Shown: positions 49,498 to 59,802 of the stretch, one piece after another
How the letters are laid out: every line of letters starts with the position of its first letter
Position numbering within the stretch: the first letter of the stretch is position 1
Origin: an uncultured Lachnospiraceae bacterium
Lineage (GTDB): Bacteria > Bacillota > Clostridia > Lachnospirales > Lachnospiraceae
Assembly (NCBI GenBank): GCA_910578795.1
Contig: CAJTSD010000001.1
Coordinates: forward strand, 105,398-169,397
Direction: 5' to 3'
DNA: 64,000 nt
Position numbers and translations under genes: made by a program
The notes under the pieces: model-generated
What the model was told of the DNA's origin: nothing
Database searches by the model: none
The model's input: the letters and a program-made list of their open reading frames with translations, nothing else

Positions 49498-52400
49498 TTA
49501 AAAGGCACCGCTCCAAATCACGTTATTGTCAGCGGCGGTGATTTTGAAGGTTATGGTTTTGATGCCTCTATAGCCACCTTTGGGGCTGCCTTTGATTAAA
49601 ATCAAGGCGGTTCCTTTTTCAGTATTGTTATAGCAGCCGATAACTTCGTAGTCTCTGCCTTCGATCAGGTAAGTCTTTGTGTTTCCTGTTGTTGTGTAGA
49701 GTCTGACTTCGGGACGAATTGGTTCTCCGGTGTACGGCTGTGGGGCGATTTTGTCGGCTTTTGTTTTTGCCAGGTCTTTTACGCTGTCTGCGTCGCGGAC
49801 GAGGTAGGTGGCGCTTAGGGTGCCGCTATAGCCGCTTTTTTCGGTTGCTGTCACTGTCACGCGGAGTTCGGTGCCGTTTGCGACGGTGTCTTTTTTGCCG
49901 ATTTCCTGGTCTGTGGCGGCGTCGGTGTAGCGGACGGTGTAGTCGGTGTTTTGTTTGAGCTGTCTGCCATCAAGGTCATAGACCTTTGGCGCGGAGTAAT
50001 AGGCGCTGCCTTTCTTTTTGGCGTTGTACGGCTTATCGGTAACTGCAATGGTCAACAAATTTAGATTTTGTCTGCCAATGCTGTAGGTTTTTGTGACGGT
50101 TCCGCTATAGTTCCCGATGCCGCTGATGATGACAACAGGCTGTTTTGTGCTGCTTTCAGGGTATACTGCGGTGTTGTTTTTGTATTTCAGTCTGTAGTCA
50201 ATGTTTTCCCGCAGGGTATGGGCTGTCCCGTTGTATGTATGCGTGATTACGGGCTTGGGCTTTGCGCCGCCTTTTGCATAGGGTGCGGCGGCAGGCAGTT
50301 GGATTGTGACTGTGCTTTCCCCGTTGTCTTCTCCTGCCAAAAGGTCGAATCTGCCGATAACATAGGTCGCTTTTAAGGTGCCGCTATAACCTTTTTTGGG
50401 GTTGCCCGTAATGGTTATGGCAGCTTTTCCCGGTTTTGTATTGTTGGTATAGCAGGCAGTGTACGCGTCGGCGGGAATCTGTTTCCCTGTGCCGTTTTTA
50501 CCTGTAAAAACTGCAATGCTTGGGGTTATCGGCGCTCCCGTGTAGGGGTAGGATTTTTCCAAGCCTGTGATGGAGCACTTTTTCAAGTCGGTCCCCGTGA
50601 TGGAAATGGGAATGCGTTTTTCACCTGCGTATACGCTTGCCTGTGTCGGTTCAATGATGAGCGTTGCCGCGCCAACGGCGTCGGTGTTTTCCGTTCGGAC
50701 GGTGTAGTCCTTGCCCTGTGTAAGGGTTGTTTTGCCGACTTTTACGGTGAGGTTTGCCAAATCGGTTTCCAGCTTTGTATACGGTTCCGTATTCTGCTTT
50801 GTATCCTGATACGGATAGCTTTTGGCAAGTCCTGTCACCTTTGCGCTATTTAGAAGCAGTGTGCCCTTGGGCTTCACATGAAATTTGCGCGTGATGCTGC
50901 CCATGTAATTTCCGGTTCCGCTGATTGTGATGTCGTAGCCGTCCGCCGAGGCTGACGTGATGTTTGTGTCATAGGAAAGGGTGTAGTCTTTCTTTTCCTT
51001 TAATTTTTTCCCGTTCCATGTGACGGTTACCTGCGGTTTCAGTTTTTTGCCTGTCGCAATGGCAGTCGATACGGTGGCGGAAACGGCGTTTTGCGGTTCC
51101 TTGCCGAGGTCAATTCTTTCTATTATAAAGGTCTGCGTTGCCTTCCCCTTGTAGTTGCCTTTGCCTGACACGGTAAGCTGCGCGGTGCCTGCGTTTTTGT
51201 TGTTTTTGTAGGAAATGGTGTACTCTGTTTTTTCCTGTAAAAGCGTGCTGTTGTGGTACACCTTGATACTGTCCTGCGTCACTGCGCTTCCCGTGTAGGG
51301 TACGGAATGCCGTAAGCCGCTTATCCAAAGACCTTTGTGTGTTTCCTCGGGCGTTTTTACGGGAATGGGTTCTGTATAAGTATAGCCGCAGCGTTTGCAG
51401 GTGTAGCGTATCTCGCCTTCTTCCTCGGCGGTCGGCTCTTTTATGGTTTCGCTTTCGTAGTCGTGTCCGAGCGCGGGAAGCTTTTCGCCGTCCTTGATTT
51501 TGTCGCCACAGGCTTTGCAGTAGGTGTCGCCGCTGTAGCCGTCGTGTTCGCAGTCAGGCTGTAGCGCGTCCCGCAGTTCGGTGTCGGTGTGGGCGCAGTT
51601 AATTTTTGCGATGGTAATGGTCTGCGTGGTTGTCTCGTAGTTGTCTTTGTCCGCGCCTGTATAGACTGCCATTGCGGTGACGGAAGTTCCTACTACAAGT
51701 ATTTTTTCTTTGTCTGTGTCCTGCCACTGCCAGTTTTCGGGGAGCGGCACGTCGCCTACGGTTTTACGGCTTTCGGATACGGTCATGGTTTCAGCGGGCA
51801 GGCTTTGCGGCTTTGCGGCTTTTCTGACCGTGACACTGACCGCCGCGTCCTGCTCTGATTTTGCGTAATTCTCCCCTTCCAAAAGGGATACTTTTATGAC
51901 GGCGGTTCCCGCATTTTTAATGGAAACCGTTCCGTTGTCCGTCACAGTTATGACACTTGTGTCAGTTATTGGTTTGCCTGTTGTGTCTTTGCTGTCGGTT
52001 ATCTGATAGGTAATTTTTCCATTGCTTTCCGTCGTGCAGCTAAGTTGGAAATCGGCATCGCCGTAGGTTTTTATGACACTTGTGTCAGTTATTTGGAGCG
52101 TTGGCACAGCCTTTGTGATTTCTGCGGCGGTCGATACGGTTATTGCAGAAAGCGTATAATTTGCCACGTCAACGCCCAAAAGCGCAATGCCGTCCGCAAT
52201 TACTAGCCGCGCGTTCTTTACATCCGCGCTGTTATAGGCATAGCGCTGCGCTGTCGCGGACACATCATCGCCGTCACAAACCCCGTTCAGTTGAATAGAA
52301 AGTCCGTCGGGTGCGGCTGTCGTGCCGTCATAGGGTTTTGTTATCACACTGCCGCAGCCCACGATAATCGGCGTCACGGGCTTGGGGGCGATGGGGAACT

Positions 52401-55400
52401 GCATTGTTTTTTCGATGTTGCCTGTGTTTTTGTCTGATGCGCCTTTTATGGTAACGGAGGCGGTTCCTGCGTCTGTGTTGTCGGTGTAGTCTAGGGTGTA
52501 GTCGTCAAGCGCGGTCAGTTCTTCGCCGTCGCGTGTCACGGTGACAGCGGGCGTGTGAGGGGTTTTGTCATAGACAAGTTCCTGTGCGCCGTTTAGGGTG
52601 ATTTCAACGGTGGAGCCACAGATGCAGGTTCCTGTCTGTGTTGTCTCATTGCCTTTGTAGTCGTAAGTGCAGGGCACGGCGGTTTCGGTGAGGGCGCAGG
52701 CTTTGCAGGTTTGGTTGTGCGTGCCTGTGTTTGTGATATGCTCTACGCTCCAAACATGGTCGGTGCAGGGGTTGATGGTGACGGTTTTATTTAAAGGGGC
52801 CATTTGTAAAGTGCCGAAAGCTATGCTTTTCAAGCCTTCCGTTATGGGCTGATTACCGCGGAAATAAGCATACTTTTCGTTCTTTGTATTGTCCAAAAGG
52901 TCAAGAAGGTTCAAAGGAGTATCCTGTTCTGCCTCCCAATACATTCCAGCGCTATTTGAGGTATAGGTTCCGCCCGACAGGGCTATATCCGCATTTACAC
53001 CCCAAATATACAAACCGTACCCGTCTCCCCTTACTTCCACGTTTCCTGAAATCTTTAAGGATGTAGCATCTTGAACATAAATACCAGTATTTCTCCCGAT
53101 AATGGTGCCGCCTTGAATGTCTGCGGTTCCCACCACATAAATACCGAAATTTCCTCCCGTGATTGTCCCGCTGCCGGTAATTGTCAAGTTTTCCCCTGTG
53201 CCAATGTAAATTGCAGTTGCATTGGAAGAAATGGTATGCCTGTTCAGTTCCAGTGTAAAGCTGTTTCCTGTTTGGTCGGACTGTATCGGAAGGTCAAGAA
53301 ATGCAAATTTGCCGCTTTCAACAGTTCCTTCCACGTCGCGCAGCAGCGTTATGGTTGCGCCGTTGTTTTCCGCCGCGAAGGCATCGGGCAGTTTTCCTGC
53401 GTAGCGTATCGTTTTGTCGGGCAGGGTAATTTTTGCGTCGGCGGTGATTGTCACGTCAAAATCCGCTTGTGCGTCCGTCATGGTTTCGGTTCCGATGAAC
53501 TTGACGGTGAGGGACGTTTTTTTGTTGAGCAGGTCGCTCAAGCTGTCGCTTGGCAGAAGGGTTGTGTCCGCCTGCATGGTGTATGTGCCGCTGCTGTCGG
53601 CGGTTGCGGGCGCGGATAGCTGCGTGTTGCCGTAAAAGACTGCCATTTCGCCTGCTGTCGGGGCAGTCGGAGTTTGCGCGGACTTTGTCTTGGCGTTTTT
53701 TGCTTTATTGTTTTTTGCGTCAGCAGTTTTTGTATCATAACCGTCGGCGGCTTGGTATGCGGGGGTGGCTTTGACGGTGATGGTGTCGCCGTAGGCAAAG
53801 GTGTCGGCGGGGGTTATGCCGTCTGCTTTGTATGTATTGACCTTTTCAGTCAACGCCATAGCAGCTTTTGCGATTGTTATTTCTTTGGATAAAGTCGTGT
53901 TGTCAGACTGGCGGGTGTATTTCACCGTGCAGGTTAATTCGTCGGCACTCCAGTCATAGTCCGTTGTCCAGTCGGTTTCGTTATAGTCTACGCTAAAGTC
54001 TTTGCCGCAGACGGGGATTGTTTCGGGGACGGTGATGATGTCCTTTATTTTTTCTTTTATGCCTTCCTGCCAGTACAGGTCGTCGGGGACGGTGATGGCG
54101 TCGGCGTTCATGTCCATTTTGAAGGCGCCGTCTCCGCTTAGGGTGCCGCTGCCTTTTAGGGATTTGGGCGAGGCTATGTTGATTGTGCCGTTGTTGATCA
54201 GGGTGACGCCTTCGGGGAGGGTGAGGGCTGCGCCTTCAGGGATTTGTATGGTTTCGCTTTCGGCTATGGTACGGTTTTCGGGAAGTGTGGCATCGCCGTA
54301 TATTTTGTATTTGGTAGGGATATCGTCCGTTTTGTCAAAATACGACGCCATAATGCCTGTTACTTTGCTTTTATCATCAACTGCGATTTCGTCGGTCATC
54401 GCACGGATTGTGTACAGATGCGGGGTTTCTGTCGTGATGGTCGAGTTTGTGATTTCGGCTTTGTCGCAGTGCATTCCCATAAAGCCGCCGTTCATTGTGA
54501 CGGTTGAATCAGTGATATATGCGTTGTGTGTCACGGGCGGATTAGGCGGATTACTTGTCGTGTATTTCATGTAAATGCACAGACCGTCGGAGTTCGGGTT
54601 GGTGACGGTTACGGTGCTGTCCGTTATTGTCATGTTTTGGTGCATATAAATGCCGCAGGTTGCGTCAGGGGTTGTGTTGGTCACAGTCAGTTTACTGTTG
54701 TTTTTTACAATAAGGGAACCATCGTTAATATACAAATAGGATAACTCACCATTGCATTGTACGTTTAGTTCGGCGTTATCAATTGTAAGGTCTTTATTTA
54801 TCATAACATGTTGAACAGTGTCAAAACTTACACGGACGCCGTCCTTTATGATGACGTTTTGAGGCAGGAAAAAACCGCCGCTTTCGATGCTCTTAAATGA
54901 AAGCGTTGCACCTGTTTCACCCGTAATTGTAAGGGTTTCAGGGTAAGGTAATCCAAAATAAAATCTTCCGCTTGTTTGGACGATATTGTCACCTTTTAGA
55001 TAGATAGTCAGGTCGTTACCGTCTCTTGTGCGAATAAAATCAACGTCTGTGTCCGTGAAACGGAAATTGTCGAGTGTCAGGGTGTCGCTTTGGCTTTGGC
55101 GGTCGTAGGTCCAACCGTCGCCTGATGTGGACCCGGTGATTTCAGTACCGCAAAAAGTCATGATAACGTTGTCTGCAGTTGCTTTAACGTCAGCATTTTT
55201 ATCATTGATTTCGCTGATGGTTTCAGTGGCGCTTTCAATTTCGACAGTAGAGTGTTCCTGTTCTTGCAAAGGCTCGCTTCTATCTTCCTCTTGTTCCTGT
55301 GTCTGCGAAAAAGCCTGCTCTTCCTCCCGATGCTCCTGCGTTGGCGTCGTGAGTGCAATGTCTGTATCTGCTTCTGTTGTTTCAGACATTTGTATTTCGT

Positions 55401-55647
55401 CAGATGCAGTCTCATCATTTGCCTGCATTGCTTCTGCTTGCTCGTTCACCTCTAACGGTTCCGTAGTTTTGGTCGATTGAAATTTCACATCAGCTTCGGG
55501 GACATCGTCTCCCTCCGCCGCGTGTGCCGTTATTGAAAATATATTTGTATGAATTTGCACGTCCCACGCGGGCGTAATGCATAGCAATATTAATGATAAC
55601 AATATTGCTATAAAATGATATATTTTCTTTTTACGTTTTTGAGTCAT
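49498..55647 (-). CDS. Giant secreted repeat protein with beta-helix, YDG and MBG-like domains
   Basis: The ~2049-residue protein starts at ATG 55647 (GGAGG eight bases upstream). Order: signal peptide (about residues 1-40), Glu/Gln/Thr-rich spacer (to ~150), parallel beta-helix-like repeats (~165-450 and ~760-930, e.g. GNFGIYVVGTADIQGG), two Cys/His treble-clef-like modules (CKACALTETAVPC; CKACGDKIKDGEKLPALGHD), a YDG-type domain (SVITKPYDGTTAAPDG), and at least six MBG-like repeats to the C-terminus (SYPYTGAPITPSIAVF, KDYTLSYDTNITSASADG). There is no LPXTG motif, S-layer domain or choline-binding repeat; it ends AADNNVIWSGAF. It is probably a secreted or loosely attached adhesin or matrix protein. 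The promoter region holds direct repeats suited to the nearby LytTR regulator. Confidence 0.8.
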   Translation of the reverse strand: MTQKRKKKIYHFIAILLSLILLCITPAWDVQIHTNIFSITAHAAEGDDVPEADVKFQSTKTTEPLEVNEQAEAMQANDETASDEIQMSETTEADTDIALTTPTQEHREEEQAFSQTQEQEEDRSEPLQEQEHSTVEIESATETISEINDKNADVKATADNVIMTFCGTEITGSTSGDGWTYDRQSQSDTLTLDNFRFTDTDVDFIRTRDGNDLTIYLKGDNIVQTSGRFYFGLPYPETLTITGETGATLSFKSIESGGFFLPQNVIIKDGVRVSFDTVQHVMINKDLTIDNAELNVQCNGELSYLYINDGSLIVKNNSKLTVTNTTPDATCGIYMHQNMTITDSTVTVTNPNSDGLCIYMKYTTSNPPNPPVTHNAYITDSTVTMNGGFMGMHCDKAEITNSTITTETPHLYTIRAMTDEIAVDDKSKVTGIMASYFDKTDDIPTKYKIYGDATLPENRTIAESETIQIPEGAALTLPEGVTLINNGTINIASPKSLKGSGTLSGDGAFKMDMNADAITVPDDLYWQEGIKEKIKDIITVPETIPVCGKDFSVDYNETDWTTDYDWSADELTCTVKYTRQSDNTTLSKEITIAKAAMALTEKVNTYKADGITPADTFAYGDTITVKATPAYQAADGYDTKTADAKNNKAKNAKTKSAQTPTAPTAGEMAVFYGNTQLSAPATADSSGTYTMQADTTLLPSDSLSDLLNKKTSLTVKFIGTETMTDAQADFDVTITADAKITLPDKTIRYAGKLPDAFAAENNGATITLLRDVEGTVESGKFAFLDLPIQSDQTGNSFTLELNRHTISSNATAIYIGTGENLTITGSGTITGGNFGIYVVGTADIQGGTIIGRNTGIYVQDATSLKISGNVEVRGDGYGLYIWGVNADIALSGGTYTSNSAGMYWEAEQDTPLNLLDLLDNTKNEKYAYFRGNQPITEGLKSIAFGTLQMAPLNKTVTINPCTDHVWSVEHITNTGTHNQTCKACALTETAVPCTYDYKGNETTQTGTCICGSTVEITLNGAQELVYDKTPHTPAVTVTRDGEELTALDDYTLDYTDNTDAGTASVTIKGASDKNTGNIEKTMQFPIAPKPVTPIIVGCGSVITKPYDGTTAAPDGLSIQLNGVCDGDDVSATAQRYAYNSADVKNARLVIADGIALLGVDVANYTLSAITVSTAAEITKAVPTLQITDTSVIKTYGDADFQLSCTTESNGKITYQITDSKDTTGKPITDTSVITVTDNGTVSIKNAGTAVIKVSLLEGENYAKSEQDAAVSVTVRKAAKPQSLPAETMTVSESRKTVGDVPLPENWQWQDTDKEKILVVGTSVTAMAVYTGADKDNYETTTQTITIAKINCAHTDTELRDALQPDCEHDGYSGDTYCKACGDKIKDGEKLPALGHDYESETIKEPTAEEEGEIRYTCKRCGYTYTEPIPVKTPEETHKGLWISGLRHSVPYTGSAVTQDSIKVYHNSTLLQEKTEYTISYKNNKNAGTAQLTVSGKGNYKGKATQTFIIERIDLGKEPQNAVSATVSTAIATGKKLKPQVTVTWNGKKLKEKKDYTLSYDTNITSASADGYDITISGTGNYMGSITRKFHVKPKGTLLLNSAKVTGLAKSYPYQDTKQNTEPYTKLETDLANLTVKVGKTTLTQGKDYTVRTENTDAVGAATLIIEPTQASVYAGEKRIPISITGTDLKKCSITGLEKSYPYTGAPITPSIAVFTGKNGTGKQIPADAYTACYTNNTKPGKAAITITGNPKKGYSGTLKATYVIGRFDLLAGEDNGESTVTIQLPAAAPYAKGGAKPKPVITHTYNGTAHTLRENIDYRLKYKNNTAVYPESSTKQPVVIISGIGNYSGTVTKTYSIGRQNLNLLTIAVTDKPYNAKKKGSAYYSAPKVYDLDGRQLKQNTDYTVRYTDAATDQEIGKKDTVANGTELRVTVTATEKSGYSGTLSATYLVRDADSVKDLAKTKADKIAPQPYTGEPIRPEVRLYTTTGNTKTYLIEGRDYEVIGCYNNTEKGTALILIKGSPKGGYRGIKTITFKITAADNNVIWSGAF

Positions 55648-55699
55648 ATTTTTGTCCTCCATCTTTATTTCAGCTTGCAAAATTTTTTGTAATATCCAT

Positions 55700-55769
55700 A
55701 ACTTATTAAATTTTTATAAAAATCACAAGACTTTTGGCAGGAACGTCAATTTTTTGGCAAGAACGTCAA
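55700..55769 (-). promoter_or_regulatory. Direct repeats upstream of the giant protein gene
   Basis: TTTTGGCAGGAACGTCAA (55732-55749) is repeated at 55752-55769 with one change, 20 bases apart. A weak promoter (TTGTGA at 55723-55728, poor -10 near 55700-55705, minus strand) lies immediately downstream, as expected for an activator-dependent start. Spacing near two helical turns is typical of LytTR targets. Confidence 0.55.
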
Positions 55770-55883
55770 ATAATTTTGCGTTAACAGAAAAAAAGAATAA
55801 ATTTTCTCGAACAAAATTTCGAAAATCACCTTGGCGTTTCTTGCAGGAGATGTTATAGTATATTCTCACGAACAAATGAGCAA

Positions 55884-55912
55884 TTGAATAATAAACGCGA
55901 AATTGGTATAAT
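55884..55912 (+). promoter_or_regulatory. Promoter before the truncated nuclease gene
   Basis: TTGAAT (55884-55889), 17 bases, TATAAT (55907-55912). The ribosome binding site AAGGAG follows almost at once, so the leader would be very short. Confidence 0.5.
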
Positions 55913-55914
55913 GA

Positions 55915-56703
55915 AGGAGTACAAATGACAAAAATAAAACAGACTATAGGAAAATTCTTCAAAAAACTATCTATACGGCGAAAATACACCTTTATGAGCA
56001 TCAGGCAACCTATAATCCAAATGTGCCCATTCGGGGACTTGTCTATTTCTCGAGGTTATATGAGGCGTATATTAAGGAAAACAGTCTGAACATTTATGGG
56101 CGGACGCTCGTACCGCTTCCGACGCCGAAATATATTATTTTTTACAACGGGAAGGATAAACAGCCCGACATACAGGAGTTTCGCCTTTCAGACGCGTTTA
56201 CCGAAAAGGACGGCTCCACGCCTGCATTGGAGTGCGTCGCTACAATGCTCAATATCCACTACGAACATAATATGGAGCTTCTGGATAAATGCAAACGGCT
56301 CCATGACTACGCGTATTTTGTCGGGGAAGTAAACGGGAATATTGGCAAAGGTTACTCATTGGAGAAAGCCGTGGAACCGGCTATGGATAAGTGTGAGGAT
56401 AATGATGTCCTTACGGATATTATTGGCAAACATAGAAGTGAGGTGTTTCATATGTTGTTATTTGATAAAAAGCTTTATGAGCAGGGACTCCGGGAAGAAG
56501 GCAGAGAGGAAGGCAAACTGACAGAGCGGGCAGAGGTCATTATTGAACTTCTTGAAGACATTGGCGAACCGTCAGACACTCTCAAAGATATCATCATGGA
56601 GCAAACCGATATGCAGACCTTGCGGGAGTGGTTTAAAGTTGCAAGGAGAGCGCATTCAATAGAACACTTTGAAGAGCAAATCGGTTTCGTCAGCCGCCGG
56701 TAG
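55915..56703 (+). pseudogene. N-terminally truncated Rpn-like PD-(D/E)XK nuclease gene
   Basis: The frame is open from 55915 but only becomes family-like at IHLYEHQATYNPN, then continues as PIRGLVYFSRLYEAYIK, KYIIFYNGKDKQPD and a helical C-terminal region with REEGREEGK. The N-terminal part with the first catalytic Asp is missing. The ATG with a good ribosome binding site at 55925 is in a different frame and stops after about 55 codons. A GTG at 56023 could start a 226-residue product. It is most likely an inactive remnant of a multi-copy mobile nuclease family. Confidence 0.65.
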
Positions 56704-56755
56704 TCATTATAAAATACTACACAACAAATTTTTTACGAAAATGAGGTGAACCTGA

Positions 56756-57502
56756 TTGAAGATTGCCTTAGTAGATGACGAACAAACCTGTTTGGACGAG
56801 TTGGCGCAGCTTTGCCATGATTTCGGTGCGCAAAACAACTATCTGATTGAAACCGTCCCGTTCACAAACGCCGAAGCCTTCTTGGACGCTTTCGACCGCG
56901 GCAGTTTTTCCGTTGTCTTTATGGACATCTATCTGAACGATATGAACGGCATCACTGCCGCGCTCAGAATGCGCAGCTTAGATCCCCGGTGTGTCCTCGT
57001 GTTTGTGACCTCCAGTGCGGATTTTATGCCGGAAGCCTTTTCCTGCCATGCCTTTGAATATGTCACCAAACCGTTTTCCCCACAGCGGATAGATGCCGTC
57101 CTGCAAGATGTATCCACATTACTGCCAATGTCTTCAAAATATGTAGAAGTGCCTAGTGACCGCAAAACCGTTTCCCTATTTCTCCATGAAATTATATCTG
57201 TCATAACGGATGCTCACTATATTCACATCAGCCTGATGAACGGCACCTGCGTCAAAAGCCGAATGACACTGACAGCATTTCTGCAGCTTACGGAAAACGA
57301 CGCACGCTTTATTACTGTCAACAAAGGTGTTGCCGTAAATGCCGAATACATTACGGATTTTGGGAATAGCTGCTGCATTTTGGAAAACGGAAGGTATTTT
57401 CCAATCCGCGTACGTGACCGCCTGAAAATTGAGCAGGCAATACAGGACTATCATTTCAACAGCATACGCCGGCGCCAAGCGGCACACCGCCGCGCACCAT
57501 AG
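56756..57502 (+). CDS. LytTR-type response regulator (AgrA-like)
   Basis: The 248-residue protein has a receiver domain (IALVDDEQ, phospho-acceptor Asp57 in FMDIYLNDMNG, KPFSPQRIDAVL) and a C-terminal LytTR DNA-binding domain (VEVPSDRKTVSLFLHEIISV, DARFITVNKGVAVNAEYI). The start is a TTG at 56756 with GAGGTG upstream. It is the partner of the histidine kinase that follows. A nearby candidate target is the giant secreted protein gene, whose promoter region has paired direct repeats. No agrB or agrD-like gene is visible here. Confidence 0.9.
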   Translation: MKIALVDDEQTCLDELAQLCHDFGAQNNYLIETVPFTNAEAFLDAFDRGSFSVVFMDIYLNDMNGITAALRMRSLDPRCVLVFVTSSADFMPEAFSCHAFEYVTKPFSPQRIDAVLQDVSTLLPMSSKYVEVPSDRKTVSLFLHEIISVITDAHYIHISLMNGTCVKSRMTLTAFLQLTENDARFITVNKGVAVNAEYITDFGNSCCILENGRYFPIRVRDRLKIEQAIQDYHFNSIRRRQAAHRRAP

Positions 57503-57534
57503 TCCTGCCGATGCAAAAGGAGGAAATTTTATTT

Positions 57535-58851
57535 ATGAATACCCGCACATGGCAATCCGCACTGATACAGCTTCTTGTCTTAATCCCTGCGGCAGCATCC
57601 TGCTATCTCCCCGCAAAAAATCAAATGAAATATTCTCCTTTAAAAACAATTCTCATATGCGCAGCGGCAATCATTCCTTACATTTTGGCTGCCTCATGGC
57701 TTTATGTGGCATTTTGGTTTGACACCAACTATATGCTCATGCTTTTCCTGCCCCTGTTTTTTTTCCTATACCGCGCCACGCTGAATATAGACCTGTCAAA
57801 AGCCCTTGCGATTTATGTCGGTGTCTGTACTGTACAATCATTTCCGGCACAGTTTGCCTATGCATTTGATGCTCACCTCAATCCGACATCAGGCGCTGCC
57901 AATCTCTCTGTCGAAGCCGCAATGTTCCAACTAGGGTTTGCATGCCTCATGCCGATTTTATTTGCTTACCCCTCCCGTCATCAGTTTACATGGGCAATTG
58001 ACCAATTGGATTTTCCAAAGGTATGGTACTCCACCGTGATGCTCTCCGGTATTTTTCTCGTTCTGAATATATCGTTCATTCCACACTCCTACAGCACCCT
58101 TTGGGCAGGGCGGCTTTCCTACCTCTTTCCGCTTATGGAGCTGTGTGCCCTTGCGCTTCTCATCGTGATCTACATACTGTTTTATCGCGCTGCAACCATC
58201 ATATTAGAACACGCAAAACTAAAGGAACGCGCCCAGCTTCTTGAAATGCAGTCCCATCAGTATTATGCACTGCAAAATTACATGAAACTGACAACGCGGC
58301 TGCGCCACGATTTCCGCCATTCCGTATATCTGCTTGCCTCTCTTGCGGAAAAAGGCGATCTTGACAGCATACGGACGCACCTGAATGCATACGAAATACG
58401 GCTCGTGGAAAATACACCCGCAACCTACTGCGCAAATGCCGCTCTCAATGCCCTGTTTGGTTATTATCATGAAATGGCTGTATCTGCCGGAATTAATACG
58501 GACTGGAATATTTCGCTGCCGGAACCGCTGACGGTTTCCGAGCTTGACATGGCAGCGTTATTTGGAAATCTGATGGAAAATGCCATTGCTGCCTGTATTA
58601 GCGTACCAAAAGAAAAACGCTATTTCTCCCTGACATCAGAAATCCGCCATGGAAACAGTCTGTATATTGTTTCTACAAACAGCTTTGACGGATCGGTCAG
58701 AAAAGCAAAAGACGGCTACCATTCCACCAAACACAGCGGAACAGGAACCGGTCTTGTTTCCATCTCTGCCATCGCGGAAAAATACGGCGGTTCTACGCAC
58801 GCATCCAACAATGAACAGGAATTTTTTGTCGATGTGGTTTTAAAGCTATAA
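57535..58851 (+). CDS. GHKL-type sensor histidine kinase (AgrC-like)
   Basis: This ~438-residue membrane kinase has six or seven helices in its first ~220 residues, then the H-box LRHDFRHSVYLLASLAEKGD (phosphorylated His), N-box NLMENAIAACIS and G-box HSGTGTGLVSISAIAEKYGG. This is the AgrC/HATPase_c_5 group that senses peptides or small membrane signals. ATG 57535 is used (GGAGG 11 bases upstream). It is cotranscribed with the response regulator. Confidence 0.88.
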   Translation: MNTRTWQSALIQLLVLIPAAASCYLPAKNQMKYSPLKTILICAAAIIPYILAASWLYVAFWFDTNYMLMLFLPLFFFLYRATLNIDLSKALAIYVGVCTVQSFPAQFAYAFDAHLNPTSGAANLSVEAAMFQLGFACLMPILFAYPSRHQFTWAIDQLDFPKVWYSTVMLSGIFLVLNISFIPHSYSTLWAGRLSYLFPLMELCALALLIVIYILFYRAATIILEHAKLKERAQLLEMQSHQYYALQNYMKLTTRLRHDFRHSVYLLASLAEKGDLDSIRTHLNAYEIRLVENTPATYCANAALNALFGYYHEMAVSAGINTDWNISLPEPLTVSELDMAALFGNLMENAIAACISVPKEKRYFSLTSEIRHGNSLYIVSTNSFDGSVRKAKDGYHSTKHSGTGTGLVSISAIAEKYGGSTHASNNEQEFFVDVVLKL

Positions 58852-58853
58852 AA

Positions 58854-59768
58854 TCAGCGTACGATAATGTCCATTGCCTCCTTATCGTCAAAAAGCTCCA
58901 CTTTGGTATGCTTTCCTCCGAACTCTCCGTCGAGCGTCCATGCGATTGCATCCTCCGACTCAAATACAATTTTGTTTGTTTTAAAATTGTACATATATTT
59001 TGTATCAATATCCGCAATTGCAAGCGCCGCCAAGATGGAATTAAGCTCCATTGGATTTTTGGGAACCTTTATCAATGTGACCTCGAATAATCCGTCATTT
59101 AAATCAATTCCACCCTTAAACACGTTTCCGGCAATGCTCTTAAAGCCGCCTATCGAATGTGAGTTTGTTACCATTCCATAAATAAAATCGCCCTCAATTA
59201 CCTTTTCCTCGCCGTTTTCTGACACATATGTCACTTTTAGCGCATAGGATTTGATATTTGCGAGCTGCTTGACACCCTCCAAAATGTATGCCATATGCCC
59301 CAGCATATTCTTCATTTCCTGCGGCGTTCCGTAGGAAACTTCCGTAAACAGTCCAAACGCCGCAATATAAACAAACACATCCCTGTTAAAGCGCCCGACA
59401 TCACACGCGAATACATTGCCTGCTGCAATCACTTCCGCTGCCTTTTTCATCGTACCCGGAATTTTCAGACTCCGCGCAAAATCGTTGGTGCTTCCTGCCG
59501 GAATGTATCCGATTGTCGTCTTAAATCCTGACTGTATCATACCGGTCACAATCTCATCCAGCGTACCGTCACCGCCGCTGCACACAATCAATACATAGTC
59601 CTTGTCACGCTCCCGCATCACGCGCTCTGCATCACCGCGGCTCTGTGTGGGATATGCCGTAACCTCGTAATCCGCCTTCACAAGAATATCCAATATCTCC
59701 AAAAGATGATTTTTAATCAGTCCCTTTCCTGAATGGGGATTTAATATAAACAATGCTTTCTTACTCAT
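58854..59768 (-). CDS. Diacylglycerol/lipid kinase family protein
   Basis: The 304-residue protein belongs to the DagK/YegS/BmrU family: LFILNPHSGKGLIKNH at the start, nucleotide motif VCSGGDGTLDEIVTGM, and YIPAGSTNDFARSL, then DGLFEVTLIKVPKN. It phosphorylates diacylglycerol or a related lipid at the membrane. It lies downstream of whiA in the same direction and converges with the kinase gene, with only two bases between them. Confidence 0.88.
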   Translation of the reverse strand: MSKKALFILNPHSGKGLIKNHLLEILDILVKADYEVTAYPTQSRGDAERVMRERDKDYVLIVCSGGDGTLDEIVTGMIQSGFKTTIGYIPAGSTNDFARSLKIPGTMKKAAEVIAAGNVFACDVGRFNRDVFVYIAAFGLFTEVSYGTPQEMKNMLGHMAYILEGVKQLANIKSYALKVTYVSENGEEKVIEGDFIYGMVTNSHSIGGFKSIAGNVFKGGIDLNDGLFEVTLIKVPKNPMELNSILAALAIADIDTKYMYNFKTNKIVFESEDAIAWTLDGEFGGKHTKVELFDDKEAMDIIVR

Positions 59769-59802
59769 TTTATAACCTTACTTTCCCGAAAGCCTGATAA
59801 TC

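Noticed and set aside
53071..53619. Long plus-strand open frames across the giant gene and other large genes
   Set aside because: They are antisense shadows of strong coding frames without ribosome binding sites or protein-like composition.
56756..58851. Complete agr quorum-sensing locus
   Set aside because: Kinase and regulator are of AgrC/AgrA type, but no AgrB-like protease or AgrD-like peptide gene is visible within the window.
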